A DNA stretch of 64,000 nucleotides from Frigoribacterium sp. JB110 (GCF_900163665.1 NZ_FUIA01000019.1:372001-436000); one strand, 5' to 3'. Positions 25,301 through 34,513 are shown, counted from the first letter of the stretch. The notes: generated by a model not told the origin, from the letters alone. A program made the numbers and translations.

Positions 25301-26734
25301 ATGTCGACGAAGCGTCCGCCGGTCTGGTTCCCCACCCAGGAGGAACAGGAGCGGTCGCGTGTGCTGCTGGCTGACATTGAGACTGCGGAGCGGGCTGCTC
25401 GTGTCGCGGAGGCGGCCAGGGTGCGGGCGTCGGCGGAGTTGATGCGGATCGCGGTCGCGCAGGGCAAGCGTGCTCTCCGTACTCGGGGGACACGGCCGCC
25501 GGTACCAGTGTGTGAGGGTCCGGTGGATGACATGCCGGTCCGTTCCGTTGCGGCGGAGGTCGCGCTGGTGCGGGGCGTGACCCGGTTTCGTGCGAAGGCT
25601 GACTTGTCGGATGCGTATCTGCTGCACGAGAGCTTCCCCGCCACGCTCGATCGTGTCGAGGACGCCATGATCGGGCAGGACAGGGCGCGGGCGGTCGTCG
25701 ATGCCGGCACCCGGCTGCGAGGTGAGATCCGCGATGTGTATGAGGAGCGGGTGCTGGAGCTGCTGGACGCGTCCCCGACGCGGTCCGTGCCCGGGTTCGC
25801 CGCGGACTGTGTCCGTGTGGCCGAGCAGCTCGATCCCCGCGACCCTGAGGAACAGGCCCGGGCGGCGCGGCGTCGACGGATGGTGTTCACGACGGTGCTG
25901 TCGGAGCATCTCGCCGAGCTGCATGTGATCGGTGATGCGACCGCGATCCGCGGGATGGAAGACCGGGTCACCTCGATCGCGAAGACCGTGATGCGCGACA
26001 CCGACCGCCAGCACCCCGCCGCCGTCACCGGCGCGAGCGAAACGACCCCTGGGGTGGAGGCCGATCCGCGCACGTTCGGGGGAGTCTGCGCGGACGTCGC
26101 CGCGGATCTGATCCTCACCGGCACCCCGACCGCGCACCATGTCATGGATGCTTCCGGGAAGAACATCCTCGAGGAGATCCGCGCGACGGTGCAGGTCACG
26201 ATCCCGGTCCAGGCCCTCACCGATCTCACCGACGAGCCGGGGCATCTGGCCGGGCACGGCCCGCTCCCCGCCGATATCCTCTGCGCCCTCGCCGACGATG
26301 CACCCGTCTGGGAGCGGCTCTTCCGCCGCCCCGACACCGGGGCGCTGCTGGCCGCGGACTCCTATAAGCCGACCGCAGAGCAGCACCGGTTCCTGCAGGC
26401 GCGGGACGAGCACTGCCGGTTCCCGGGCTGTGACCGGCCGTTCCGGCGATGCGACATCGACCACACCACCGACTGGGCCCGAGGCGGCGAGACCACCGTC
26501 ACCAACCTCGGAGCACTGTGTCGACATCACCACACGCTGCGGCATCACACCCCGTGGAAAGCGAAACAGACCGCGGCGGGAGTGTATGAATGGACCAGCC
26601 CCACCGGGCGGGCCTACCGCGACAAGCCCGAGTCCTCAGTGAGGTTCGTCGACACCGAAGAACTCGCCAACGGCACCCCCATGCCCGACCTGGCCGACAG
26701 ACACGAACGCACTCCCGAACCCGCACCCTTCTGA
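25301..26734 (+). CDS. DUF222 domain protein with C-terminal HNH nuclease motif
   Basis: A 477-residue protein of the large actinobacterial DUF222/HNH family (13E12-repeat type). The first 300 residues are the helical DUF222 region; near residue 375 begins an HNH motif with zinc cysteines, CRFPGCDRPFRRCDIDH, then NLGALCRHHHTLRH. All catalytic His and the Asn are present. These proteins are often multi-copy and may be linked to mobile introns or nucleases, but their role is not established. No insertion-sequence ends or target duplications were seen around it. Confidence 0.9.
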   Translation: MSTKRPPVWFPTQEEQERSRVLLADIETAERAARVAEAARVRASAELMRIAVAQGKRALRTRGTRPPVPVCEGPVDDMPVRSVAAEVALVRGVTRFRAKADLSDAYLLHESFPATLDRVEDAMIGQDRARAVVDAGTRLRGEIRDVYEERVLELLDASPTRSVPGFAADCVRVAEQLDPRDPEEQARAARRRRMVFTTVLSEHLAELHVIGDATAIRGMEDRVTSIAKTVMRDTDRQHPAAVTGASETTPGVEADPRTFGGVCADVAADLILTGTPTAHHVMDASGKNILEEIRATVQVTIPVQALTDLTDEPGHLAGHGPLPADILCALADDAPVWERLFRRPDTGALLAADSYKPTAEQHRFLQARDEHCRFPGCDRPFRRCDIDHTTDWARGGETTVTNLGALCRHHHTLRHHTPWKAKQTAAGVYEWTSPTGRAYRDKPESSVRFVDTEELANGTPMPDLADRHERTPEPAPF

Positions 26735-26757
26735 AGCTCAGGCTTGCCCTCGTCGGC

Positions 26758-28005
26758 TCAGCCCGTGCGGGCGTCGTCCCGTACATCCGGTGCCGGAATC
26801 CGGCGCCTGATCAATGCGACCGCCACGATGCCGACAGCGGTGAGCACGGCGGTTGCCACGAACACCGACGGCGTGCCGAGCGCGCCGCCCATGAAGCCCG
26901 CGAGCACGGGCCCGGTCACCTGTCCGATGTACTGCGCCGACACGTTGTATCCGAGCACCAGCCCCACGCTTGTGCTCGGAACCAGTCGCCGAATGGTGGC
27001 CACAACGGTCGGAGTGATGCCGCCGAGTGCGAGACCGGTTGCGAAGCGCAGTGCCGCGAATGACCACAGCTCCGGCACCGCCGCTTGCAGCGCCAGCAGC
27101 CCGGTCGCCGCGACAAGGCTCCAAGTGAGCACGCGCAGATGCCCGACGCGATCGGCCAATCGACCCAGCCACGGCCCGGAGAGAATCGTGCCGAGAGCGG
27201 TCAGCGAGAACACGACTGCCGCGAATATGGCGACGTGCTCAGTGCCGCTGGTCAGGCGTTCGATGTGCACCGTGATGATGGGCTCGACGGAGATCGTCGC
27301 GAACATCAGCAATGCCGACAGTCCCAGCAGCGCGATGATCGTCCCCCTGCGCGGTATCGCCCGCCACCCGCCGCGTCCGCTCGCTGAGATGACATTCGCC
27401 ATTGGGGCGGCAGAGCGGTCTTCACGCAGGAACACCGCCGTGCCGATGAACGCGACGAAGATCAGTGCGCCGGTGCTGAGGAAGGCGAGCGTCACGCCGA
27501 ACGCCTGAGCGATCGCACCGCCCAGCAACGGGCCGACGATGGTGCCCGACATGATCGCCGACGACAGCACCCCCAGCGCCCACGCCGACCTCCCCCGCGG
27601 TGCCTGCGCCGCCACGAGAATCGTCGATCCGGATGCATAGCCGCCCAGCAGCCCGACGAGCAGTCGGACGGCGACGAGCTGCTGCACATCCTGCGCCAAC
27701 CCGATCAGCGACATCGCGACGGCCATGCCGAGGCTGGCTCTCACGAGCATCGGCTTGCGCCCGTACCTGTCCCCCAGCCAGCCCCACAGCGGCGCGGCCA
27801 ACGCTGCCGTGAGAAACGTCGCCGCGTAGGCGATGCCCGACCATGCGGTGACGGCGGCTGGATCTTCCACACCGAGATCACGGACGTACAGCGGAAGGAT
27901 CGGCAGGATCAGCGTCATCCCGACGATCGTCGTGAACGACCCGAGGGCGCACACGATGAGGTTGATGCGCCAGTGCGGCGCGGCGGATTCGGTCGAAACG
28001 GACAC
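26758..28005 (-). CDS. MFS drug-type exporter
   Basis: A 415-residue major facilitator superfamily protein with about 12 hydrophobic segments in two halves. Between helices 2 and 3 lies GWLGDRYGRKPMLV, the MFS motif A, and a related LGRLADRVGHLRVL follows in the second half. It resembles multidrug exporters of the DHA1 type (TetA/MdtG-like). The start is GTG with CTGGAG eight bases upstream. It converges on the DUF222 gene. No regulator is adjacent and the substrate is unknown. Confidence 0.9.
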   Translation of the reverse strand: MSVSTESAAPHWRINLIVCALGSFTTIVGMTLILPILPLYVRDLGVEDPAAVTAWSGIAYAATFLTAALAAPLWGWLGDRYGRKPMLVRASLGMAVAMSLIGLAQDVQQLVAVRLLVGLLGGYASGSTILVAAQAPRGRSAWALGVLSSAIMSGTIVGPLLGGAIAQAFGVTLAFLSTGALIFVAFIGTAVFLREDRSAAPMANVISASGRGGWRAIPRRGTIIALLGLSALLMFATISVEPIITVHIERLTSGTEHVAIFAAVVFSLTALGTILSGPWLGRLADRVGHLRVLTWSLVAATGLLALQAAVPELWSFAALRFATGLALGGITPTVVATIRRLVPSTSVGLVLGYNVSAQYIGQVTGPVLAGFMGGALGTPSVFVATAVLTAVGIVAVALIRRRIPAPDVRDDARTG

Positions 28006-28139
28006 GCGAATGCTCCAGAGGACGAGGAGGAGCAGGCACCCACGAACGCCGCTGCGGGCCGCCTGCCGTCAGTGGGCCCCGCAGCGGCCGGAAAGGAGCT
28101 GCCTGCGCGTCACGATGCGCTCATCATATGCCACGCCCG

Positions 28140-28283
28140 TCACGGAGTCTCCCGACTTCCGGCGTACGTCGTCTCATCGAGCCCCGACTGAGTCGAGTCG
28201 TGGTCGACCTCCCCCACGTCGTACATGGTCGTCATCCAGTGGAAGAACTTGTCGCCACGGTCACGCAGCTCATCGGGGTCCAT
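28140..28283 (-). pseudogene. Possible small protein or gene remnant
   Basis: A 47-residue frame beginning MDPDELRDRGDKFFHWMTTM, with a protein-like composition rich in Asp, Arg and aromatic residues. The same frame is open on its 5' side across a TAG codon into LREDQYKLVVSQDSVIEM, which also looks coding. This suggests either a small gene or a fragment of a larger protein broken by a stop. No ribosome-binding site is convincing. I do not recognise the sequence. Confidence 0.3.
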
Positions 28284-28375
28284 GACCAGGTCCTACATCT
28301 CGATCACCGAGTCCTGGCTGACGACCAACTTGTACTGGTCCTCCCTCAGTAAGGGCTGCGGGAGGGGACGTGCGG

Positions 28376-28413
28376 CGTCAAGCGCCGCGCACGCCGTCAA
28401 GCGCCGCGCACGC
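28376..28413. repeat. 19-bp perfect tandem duplication
   Basis: The unit CGTCAAGCGCCGCGCACGC occurs at 28376-28394 and again at 28395-28413, just before the promoter of the SRPBCC gene. Confidence 0.9.
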
Positions 28414-28421
28414 TTCCGGAG

Positions 28422-28427
28422 TACCGT
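28422..28427 (+). promoter_or_regulatory. -10 hexamer, leaderless start of the 28434 gene
   Basis: TACCGT, six bases before the ATG at 28434. Confidence 0.5.
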
Positions 28428-28433
28428 CGAAAC

Positions 28434-28895
28434 ATGGGACGCACCGACGAAGCAGAGCTCCTCGTGAACGCCTCCCCCGAGAGCGTCTACGCTGCGCTCA
28501 CCTCGGCGGACAGCGTCGTGCGATGGCTCCCGCCAGAGGGCATGACGGGGAGCATCGAGCACTTCGATGCTCGCACCGGCGGCCGCTATCGGATGACCCT
28601 CACGTACGCAGACGCCACGGAGGCACCCGGAAAGAGCAGCGCAGACGAGGATGTCGTCGAAGGCAGGTTCGTCGAGGTGACGCCGGATGTTCGCGTCGTG
28701 CAGGAGATCGAGTTCGAATCCGTCGACCCGTCCTACGCCGGCGTCATGCGGATGATCTGGGAGGTGTCGGCGCAGGACACCCGCACCGTGGTGGTGTTCC
28801 GGGCGGAGGACGTGCCGAGCGGGATCTCCGCCGAGGATCACATCGACGGGCTCACGTCATCGCTGCGGAACCTCGCCGCGCTCGTCGAGAGCTGA
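28434..28895 (+). CDS. SRPBCC/AHSA1-like domain protein
   Basis: A 153-residue START-like helix-grip protein. The pattern LLVNASPESVYAALTSADSV, WLPPEGMTGSIEHFDARTGG and FEGR-like VVEGRFVEVTPDVRVVQEI, ending with DGLTSSLRNLAAL, is that of AHSA1/YndB family proteins, which bind hydrophobic ligands. A specific ligand cannot be named. The start is fixed by a leaderless -10. It stands alone, converging on the gluconokinase gene. Confidence 0.9.
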   Translation: MGRTDEAELLVNASPESVYAALTSADSVVRWLPPEGMTGSIEHFDARTGGRYRMTLTYADATEAPGKSSADEDVVEGRFVEVTPDVRVVQEIEFESVDPSYAGVMRMIWEVSAQDTRTVVVFRAEDVPSGISAEDHIDGLTSSLRNLAALVES

Positions 28896-28947
28896 GCAGA
28901 ACCGCCGCGCATCCGGATTCGGTCAGCGGCCCCGCACCGCTCACGAA

Positions 28948-30477
28948 TCAGTCCTCGTGTGCCAGCGGCAGCCTCGCGCCGAGCTCGGTGAGCGCGGTGT
29001 TGGCCGGCAGCAGGGCGTCGTAGAGATCCTCGAACACGGGGCGGAGCTCTTCGTAGACGCTCGCCTCGCCAGCATCCGGATCCGTCGCGTCCGCGACGGG
29101 CACCAGGTCAGCCGCGACATCGATCGAATCGATCATGCCGAGCGCCTCCATGCCGAGCAGCGCCGCCCCGAAGCCGGATCCTTCTGGGCTGGCCGGGAAG
29201 CCGATCGACGCGTCGAAGGCACTCGCCAGCGTACGGCGCCACATCTCGTGCTTCATCACACCGCCGGTCGCGCGGATCTCCGAGATGTCCAGTCCCGCAC
29301 CGCGCATCGACCTGAGCACGAGCGTCAGCTGCAGCGCGACGCCCTCGACCGCGGCGCGCACGAGGTGTGCGCGTTGGTGCGCACGCGTCAGCCCCACATA
29401 CGCGCCTCTCGCCGCGCCGCCCCAGCGCGGCGCCCGCTCCCCCAGCAGGTACGGCAGCATCAGCAGGCCACCGGAGCCAGCGGGCACCGTCATCGCCTCG
29501 TCGAGCAGCTGCGCGGTCGACAGCTCCGCGTAACCGGATGCGAGCTCCGCCCTCACCCAGTCGAGCACGACGCCGCCGTTGTTGATCGCGCCGCCGACGA
29601 CCCAGCGGTCCTCAGTGAGCGCGTAGCAGAATACGCCGCCGTTCGAGTCAACGCTCGGGCGGTCGACGCTGACCCGCAGCGCCCCGCTCGTGCCGACGGA
29701 ACAGGCCGCGACGCCGTGCCGCACGGCGCCGACACCGAGGTTGGCGAGCGGTCCGTCGCCCGCACCGGCGACGACAGGAGTCGCCGCGTCGAGGCCGGTT
29801 GCCTCCGCGGCCGGCGCGGTCAGCTCACGCAGCACGTGCCTGGTCGGCACCAGCACCGGCAGCCGATCGGTCGTGATCCCGGCGAGTTCGAGGGCCTCAG
29901 CATCCCACTCGAGCCGGTGGATGTCCATCAGCCCCGAAGCGGAGGCGAGGGAATGGTCCGTGACGAGCTCGCCGCACAGCTGCAGCAGCACCCAGTCCTT
30001 GATCCCCGCCCAGACCGCAGCGCGGTCGAACAGCTCGGGCTCCTCCTCGCGGAACCAGACCAGCTTCGTCAGCGGCGACATCGGATGCACGGGAGTGCCC
30101 GTGCGGCGATGCAGTGCCAGTCCGCCCTCGGAATCACGGATGCGGGCCGCCTGCGCGGCCGCACGGGTGTCGGCCCACGTGACCACCGGTGTGAGGGGCG
30201 CACCCTCCGCGTCGAGCGCCATCACGCTGTGCATGGCACTGGAGAAGCTCACGCCGCGCACGCTGTCGGCGCCGACCCGGGAGACGACGTCGCTGATGCC
30301 GCGCTGCACGGCATCCAGGATGTCGTGCGGGTTCTGCTCGGCTCGCCCGGGCGCCGGCTCATCCAACGGGTACCCGTGCGAGGCCTGCGCCACGGACGAG
30401 CCGTCTGCGCGGTACGCGACGACCTTCGTCGCCGTCGTGCCCATGTCGACCCCGATGACGACGTCTGCGGATTCCAT
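28948..30477 (-). CDS. gntK: Gluconokinase, FGGY family
   Basis: A 509-residue FGGY carbohydrate kinase that phosphorylates D-gluconate to 6-phosphogluconate. ADVVIGVDMGTTATKVVAY at the N-terminus is the phosphate-binding loop, FSSAMHSVMALD is typical of gluconate kinases in the family, and GTSGALRV and NNGGVVLDW are further ATP-site blocks. The ATG at 30477 was chosen because it follows the idnD stop by one base and has CGGAGA upstream; an ATG at 30498 is possible. It is the last gene of the gluconate/idonate operon and feeds the pentose phosphate pathway. Confidence 0.9.
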   Translation of the reverse strand: MESADVVIGVDMGTTATKVVAYRADGSSVAQASHGYPLDEPAPGRAEQNPHDILDAVQRGISDVVSRVGADSVRGVSFSSAMHSVMALDAEGAPLTPVVTWADTRAAAQAARIRDSEGGLALHRRTGTPVHPMSPLTKLVWFREEEPELFDRAAVWAGIKDWVLLQLCGELVTDHSLASASGLMDIHRLEWDAEALELAGITTDRLPVLVPTRHVLRELTAPAAEATGLDAATPVVAGAGDGPLANLGVGAVRHGVAACSVGTSGALRVSVDRPSVDSNGGVFCYALTEDRWVVGGAINNGGVVLDWVRAELASGYAELSTAQLLDEAMTVPAGSGGLLMLPYLLGERAPRWGGAARGAYVGLTRAHQRAHLVRAAVEGVALQLTLVLRSMRGAGLDISEIRATGGVMKHEMWRRTLASAFDASIGFPASPEGSGFGAALLGMEALGMIDSIDVAADLVPVADATDPDAGEASVYEELRPVFEDLYDALLPANTALTELGARLPLAHED

Positions 30478-30478
30478 C

Positions 30479-31528
30479 TCAGTCTCCGTGCTGTTCATGC
30501 CCGTGCGCTTCGAACGATACGACCACTTTGCCTGAGACCTTCGAGTCGCGCGCGACGTCGAACGCGCCGTGCACGTCGGCGACCGGGACGACGTGGGTCA
30601 CCACGGCGCCGATCTCCGGCCGCTCCGCGAGCAGGGCGACGGCCTCGTCGATCTCCTCGCGGAAGCGGAACGCTCCGCGAAGGTCGACTTCCTTGGAGAT
30701 GAACGGTGCCAGGTTCACGCCCTGCGGCGTGTTCGGGACCATCCCGATCTGCACGACGACTCCCCGACGGCGCACCGCGGCCCCGGCCGAACTGATCGCC
30801 GCGGGGGCGCCCGAGCACTCCAGCACCACGTCGAACGCCTCAGCCGTGAGTTCATCGCGGCCGACGCGCACGACGGCGTCCGCGCCCATGGTGCGCGCCC
30901 GCTCCAGCGGCTCATCGAGCATGTCGCTCGCCGTCACGTGTGCCGCACCTCGAGCACGTGCCGCGGCGACGGCGAGCAGCCCGATCGGGCCCGCACCCGA
31001 GACGAGCACACGCGCATCGGTCAGGTCACCTGCCCGAGTCGCGCCGTGCAGGGCGACGCCGAGCGGTTCGGCGAGCACGGCACCGGCCGTGTCCAGTCCG
31101 TCGGGAAGCACGCGCACCATCCCACGGTCGACGACCAGCAGATCGGCCATCGCGCCCTGGGTGTGCGGCATGGTCGCCGCGCTGCCGAGGTAGGAGCCGC
31201 CCGGCCACACGTGCGGCTGCCCCTGGGTGCCCGGCACCTCGGTGCCGAAACGCGCGGGGTGCACGGTCACCGGAGTGCCAGGGGCGAACTCGCCTCGCGG
31301 GTCCACGTCGACGACACCGGACATCTCGTGCCCGGGGATGAGCGGCTCGCGCACCGCGTACTCGCCGTTCGCTCCTTCGAAGAAGTAGTGCAGGTCGCTG
31401 CCGCAGATGCCCACCTGCTGCACGCGGATGCGCACCTCGCCATCGCCCGTGTCCGGCACGGCGGCCTCGCGCACGGCGATCCGGTCCTTGCCGTCGATGT
31501 ACACCGCCCGCATCGAGTCGGCGCTCAT
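30479..31528 (-). CDS. idnD: L-idonate 5-dehydrogenase (zinc MDR)
   Basis: A 349-residue zinc-dependent medium-chain dehydrogenase converting L-idonate to 5-keto-gluconate. QVGICGSDLHYFFEG supplies the catalytic zinc Cys, GHEMSGVV the His-Glu pair, and VLVSGAGPIGLLAVAAARARG the dinucleotide fold. The structural four-Cys zinc loop is absent, as in several idonate-type enzymes. The ATG overlaps the stop of the upstream SDR (ATGA). The pairing with a gluconate 5-dehydrogenase, kinase and permease supports this substrate over sorbitol or threonine. Confidence 0.85.
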   Translation of the reverse strand: MSADSMRAVYIDGKDRIAVREAAVPDTGDGEVRIRVQQVGICGSDLHYFFEGANGEYAVREPLIPGHEMSGVVDVDPRGEFAPGTPVTVHPARFGTEVPGTQGQPHVWPGGSYLGSAATMPHTQGAMADLLVVDRGMVRVLPDGLDTAGAVLAEPLGVALHGATRAGDLTDARVLVSGAGPIGLLAVAAARARGAAHVTASDMLDEPLERARTMGADAVVRVGRDELTAEAFDVVLECSGAPAAISSAGAAVRRRGVVVQIGMVPNTPQGVNLAPFISKEVDLRGAFRFREEIDEAVALLAERPEIGAVVTHVVPVADVHGAFDVARDSKVSGKVVVSFEAHGHEQHGD

Positions 31529-32295
31529 ACGACGGCCGTCATTCCGCCGTCGACGACGATGTTCTGACCGGAGACGAAGCTCGAAGCATCGGATGCCAGG
31601 AACAGCAGTGCACCGCGCAGCTCGCGCGCATCGCCCCATCGGTGCGCTGGCGTGCGGTTCACGAGCCAGTCGTTGAAGGCGTCGTCCTCGACGAGGGCGC
31701 GATTCATGTCGGTGGCGAAGTACCCGGGTGACAGGGCGTTCACCTGCACTCCGTGACGGGCGAGGTCGGCGGCCATCCCCTGTGTCAGCAGCGCGACGCC
31801 GCCCTTCGACGCCGAGTACGGCGCGATCGTCTGCCGTGCGAGCTTCGACTGCACGGAGGCGATGTTGATGATCTTGCCGCTCCCTCGCTCGGTCATTCCC
31901 GGCACGACGAAGCGCGAGACGTAGAACATGCTCGACAGGTTGCTCGCGATCACCGCGTCCCAGTCGTCGACGGCGAACTCGCCGATCGGCGCACGGCGCT
32001 GCAGACCGGCGTTGTTGACGAGGATGTCTGGAACGCCCTGCTCCGCGACGAGCTGCTCGACCTGCTCCTCGACATCACGGGCGTCCGTGACGTCGAAGCG
32101 CACCGTGGCGGGGCGTGCGCCCGCGACCTCGGCGATCTCGTCTGCCGCGGTCGCGAGCGCATCCGGATCGCGCCCGTGCAGCGTGACGCGCGCGCCCGCC
32201 TCGGCGAGACCGAGCGCCAGTGTGCGCCCGAGGCCGCGCGATGACCCCGTCACAAGTGCGGCGCGCCCACGGATGTCGAACAGTTCGGAAGTCAC
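31525..32295 (-). CDS. Gluconate 5-dehydrogenase (SDR family)
   Basis: A 256-residue short-chain dehydrogenase reducing 5-keto-D-gluconate to D-gluconate. ALVTGSSRGLGRTLA is the cofactor site, LVNNAGLQRR the NNAG motif, and the catalytic Ser, Tyr and Lys lie in NIASVQ and YSASKGG. The GTG at 32295 was chosen because GAGGAGGA lies five bases upstream. Together with idnD it links L-idonate to D-gluconate, like idnO in E. coli. The gene follows the permease by 11 bases and overlaps idnD. Confidence 0.88.
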   Translation of the reverse strand: MTSELFDIRGRAALVTGSSRGLGRTLALGLAEAGARVTLHGRDPDALATAADEIAEVAGARPATVRFDVTDARDVEEQVEQLVAEQGVPDILVNNAGLQRRAPIGEFAVDDWDAVIASNLSSMFYVSRFVVPGMTERGSGKIINIASVQSKLARQTIAPYSASKGGVALLTQGMAADLARHGVQVNALSPGYFATDMNRALVEDDAFNDWLVNRTPAHRWGDARELRGALLFLASDASSFVSGQNIVVDGGMTAVV

Positions 32296-32306
32296 TGATG
32301 TCCTCC

Positions 32307-33689
32307 TCAGAAGATCAGGTAGACGGCGAGGACGAGCACGAACGCGACGACCGATTCGATCGCCTGCTGCACGGTCCACGTCTTGAGCGTGGTCTTGACG
32401 TCGAGGTTCATCAGGCGCCCGACGAGCCAGAATCCGGAGTCGTTGACGTGACCGGCGAACACCGATCCCGCGGCGGTCGCGAGCGTGATCGCCGCGACGT
32501 CCATCGCACCGAAGTCTCCGGCGACGACGGCCGGAGCCATCAGTCCGGCCGACGTCACCAGCGCCACGGTCGCCGATCCCTGCGCGAGGCGCAGCACCAC
32601 CGCGATGACGTATGCGGCCAGGATGACGGGAAGGCCGAGGTCGGACAGCGTGTCGGCGAGCGCATCGCCGATGCCGGATGCGCGCAGCACGCCGCCGAAC
32701 ATGCCGCCCGCACCGGTGATCAGGATGACCGATGCGACAGGGCCGAGCGTTCCGTCGACCAGCTTCTCGAGCGCCGAACCGTCTTCGCCGCGGAAGCGGC
32801 CGAGCACGAGCAGCGCGACGATCACCGTGATGAGGAGCGCGATGGGCGACTGCCCGATGAAGGTGAGCGCCTGCACCCAGAACGCGTCGGGATCGACGGT
32901 GCCGACGGAGCCCAGCGTGCTCAGCCCGGTGTTCAGGAAGATCAGGATAATCGGCACGAGCAGGATGGCGATCACGGTGCCGGGCTTCGGCGGGTTCTGC
33001 GGCTGGTCGTCGTCCTTCGCCCCGAACAGCGACGGCACGATCATCGGGTTGCGCTTGTTGATGAACTTGCCCCAGAGGTAGCCGGAGAGGTACCAGGTCG
33101 GGAACGCGATCACGAGGCCGAGCAGCAGCACGAGCCCGAGGTTCGCCTCGTAGAACTCGATCGCCGAGACGGGGCCGGGGTGCGGGGGAAGGAACACGTG
33201 CATGACCGAGAACGCCGCGGCGCCGCTCATGCCGAACAGCAGCAGGTTCTTGCCGCCGATGCGTCGAGCGACGGCGAAGATGATCGGCAGCATGACCACC
33301 AGGCCTGCGTCGAAGAAGATCGGGAAGCCGAGCAGCAGCGACGTGATGCCGAGGGCGAACGCCGCGCGCTTCTCACCGAAGACGCGGACCATCAGGTCGG
33401 CGACGGCTTTCGCGCCGCCAGACGACTCGATCAGCCTGCCGAGGATCGCTCCGAGCCCGATCAGCAGCGCCACGGAGCCGAGCGTTGATCCGAAGTCCCC
33501 GACGAGCGTGTTCACGATCTCGCTCACCGGCAGCCCTGTGGCGATCGCGGTGAGCACCGAGACGAGGATCAGTGTGAGGAACGCGTGCAGGCGCAGCTTG
33601 ATCACGAGGAACAGGATCAGCAGCACGGCGCCGGCGGCTATGCCGAGCAGGGGCCCTGCGCCGAGGGTCTGGGTCCACTCTTCAGTCAT
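32307..33689 (-). CDS. gntP: Gluconate/idonate:H+ symporter (GntP family)
   Basis: A 460-residue integral membrane permease with about 12-14 hydrophobic segments. GKNLLLFGMSGAAAFSVMHVFLPPHPGPVSA is the GntP hallmark around the middle, here cited by its GMSGAAAFSVMHVFLPPHPG core, and ITGAGGMFGGVL follows. It is the first gene of the operon and imports gluconate or L-idonate. ACGGAGA precedes the ATG. It is divergent from the FadR-type regulator over a 113-bp intergenic region with operator-like repeats. Confidence 0.93.
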   Translation of the reverse strand: MTEEWTQTLGAGPLLGIAAGAVLLILFLVIKLRLHAFLTLILVSVLTAIATGLPVSEIVNTLVGDFGSTLGSVALLIGLGAILGRLIESSGGAKAVADLMVRVFGEKRAAFALGITSLLLGFPIFFDAGLVVMLPIIFAVARRIGGKNLLLFGMSGAAAFSVMHVFLPPHPGPVSAIEFYEANLGLVLLLGLVIAFPTWYLSGYLWGKFINKRNPMIVPSLFGAKDDDQPQNPPKPGTVIAILLVPIILIFLNTGLSTLGSVGTVDPDAFWVQALTFIGQSPIALLITVIVALLVLGRFRGEDGSALEKLVDGTLGPVASVILITGAGGMFGGVLRASGIGDALADTLSDLGLPVILAAYVIAVVLRLAQGSATVALVTSAGLMAPAVVAGDFGAMDVAAITLATAAGSVFAGHVNDSGFWLVGRLMNLDVKTTLKTWTVQQAIESVVAFVLVLAVYLIF

Positions 33690-33802
33690 GGGATTCTCCG
33701 TTGAATGTGAGTCGAGCAGAACGGACCTTCACCGGCCATCCTGCAAAAGTACTATTTATCGCCGTAGTAAGGTATCACTACTTGCTTCGAGGAAGGAACC
33801 CA
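33690..33802. promoter_or_regulatory. Divergent promoter/operator of the gluconate genes
   Basis: An AT-rich core (33745-33782) sits in this otherwise GC-rich gap. It has the palindrome AGTACT (33748-33753) and an inverted repeat GTAGT (33764-33768)/ACTAC (33777-33781) with an 8-base spacer; TAGTnnnnnnnnACTA resembles GntR-family sites. GGAAGGA (33791-33797) serves the regulator gene. Binding by that regulator is inferred. Confidence 0.5.
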
Positions 33803-34507
33803 ATGGCGGGCCGCATCCACAACGACGTCACTGACGATCTCGGCTCCCGCATCGTCGCGGGCGAGATCGCCCCTGACGCAGTCTTCACGCTGGCACAGCT
33901 CGAACACGACTACAACGCTTCGCGCACGGTCGCACGCGACGCCGTGCAGGTGCTCGAGAGCCTCGGCCTGGTGGCCTCGCGTCGCCGGGTCGGAATCACA
34001 GTGCAGCCGCGGGACTCATGGGACGCGCTCGCACCGCGGGTGATCGGCTGGAATCTGCACGGCCCGTTCCGACAGCAGCAGCTCGAGGCGCTGATGGAGC
34101 TCCGCGTGGCCGTCGAGCCGACAGCGGCACGGCTGGCCGCAGCCCGCGCGTCCGCCGCACAGCGCGCCGAGCTGCGCCGTCTCGCCAGCCGCCTGCGCAC
34201 CCTCGCCGTCGAGGGCGGCGGCGCGTCAGACGACTTCCTCGCCGCCGATGTGCGCTTTCACGACCTGCTGCTGCACGCGTCGGGAAACCCGCAGCTCATC
34301 GCGCTGCGCGCTCCCGTGCGCGAGGTGCTGACGGGCAGAACCCGCCTCGGCCTGACCCCCCAGATGCCGGCTCCGGGAACGCTCGAGGAGCACGAATCCG
34401 TCGCCGCCGCGATCAGCACGGGAGACGGCGCGGAGGCGGAGGCGCACTCCCGCTCGCACATGCTGGCGGTCTGGGGCGAGGTCCAGACCGACGACTCGCT
34501 CGCGTGA
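33803..34507 (+). CDS. FadR-subfamily GntR regulator (gluconate operon)
   Basis: A 234-residue regulator with an N-terminal winged helix (about residues 1-70, with ASRTVARDAVQVLESLGLVASRRRVG) and a C-terminal all-helical FCD ligand domain containing RVAVEPTAARLAA, DVRFHDLLLHASGN and EEHESVAAAI, which supply the metal- and ligand-binding Asp/His residues of this domain. Its position divergent from gntP implies control of that operon by gluconate or a phosphorylated derivative. The ATG at 33803 follows GGAAGGA by five bases. Confidence 0.92.
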   Translation: MAGRIHNDVTDDLGSRIVAGEIAPDAVFTLAQLEHDYNASRTVARDAVQVLESLGLVASRRRVGITVQPRDSWDALAPRVIGWNLHGPFRQQQLEALMELRVAVEPTAARLAAARASAAQRAELRRLASRLRTLAVEGGGASDDFLAADVRFHDLLLHASGNPQLIALRAPVREVLTGRTRLGLTPQMPAPGTLEEHESVAAAISTGDGAEAEAHSRSHMLAVWGEVQTDDSLA

Positions 34508-34513
34508 TCGCCG

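Larger units (their letters stand above)
28006..28433. other. 428-base region without an established gene
   Basis: It holds the MFS leader (an 8-bp stem at 28051-28058/28078-28085), a possible 47-codon minus-strand frame (28140-28283), a perfect tandem duplication of 19 bases (28376-28394 and 28395-28413) and a leaderless -10 for the next gene. The middle part reads like decayed coding sequence. Confidence 0.6.

Noticed and set aside
25301..26734. DUF222/HNH gene as part of an insertion sequence or group II intron
   Set aside because: No terminal repeats, reverse transcriptase or broken flanking gene; composition equals the neighbours.
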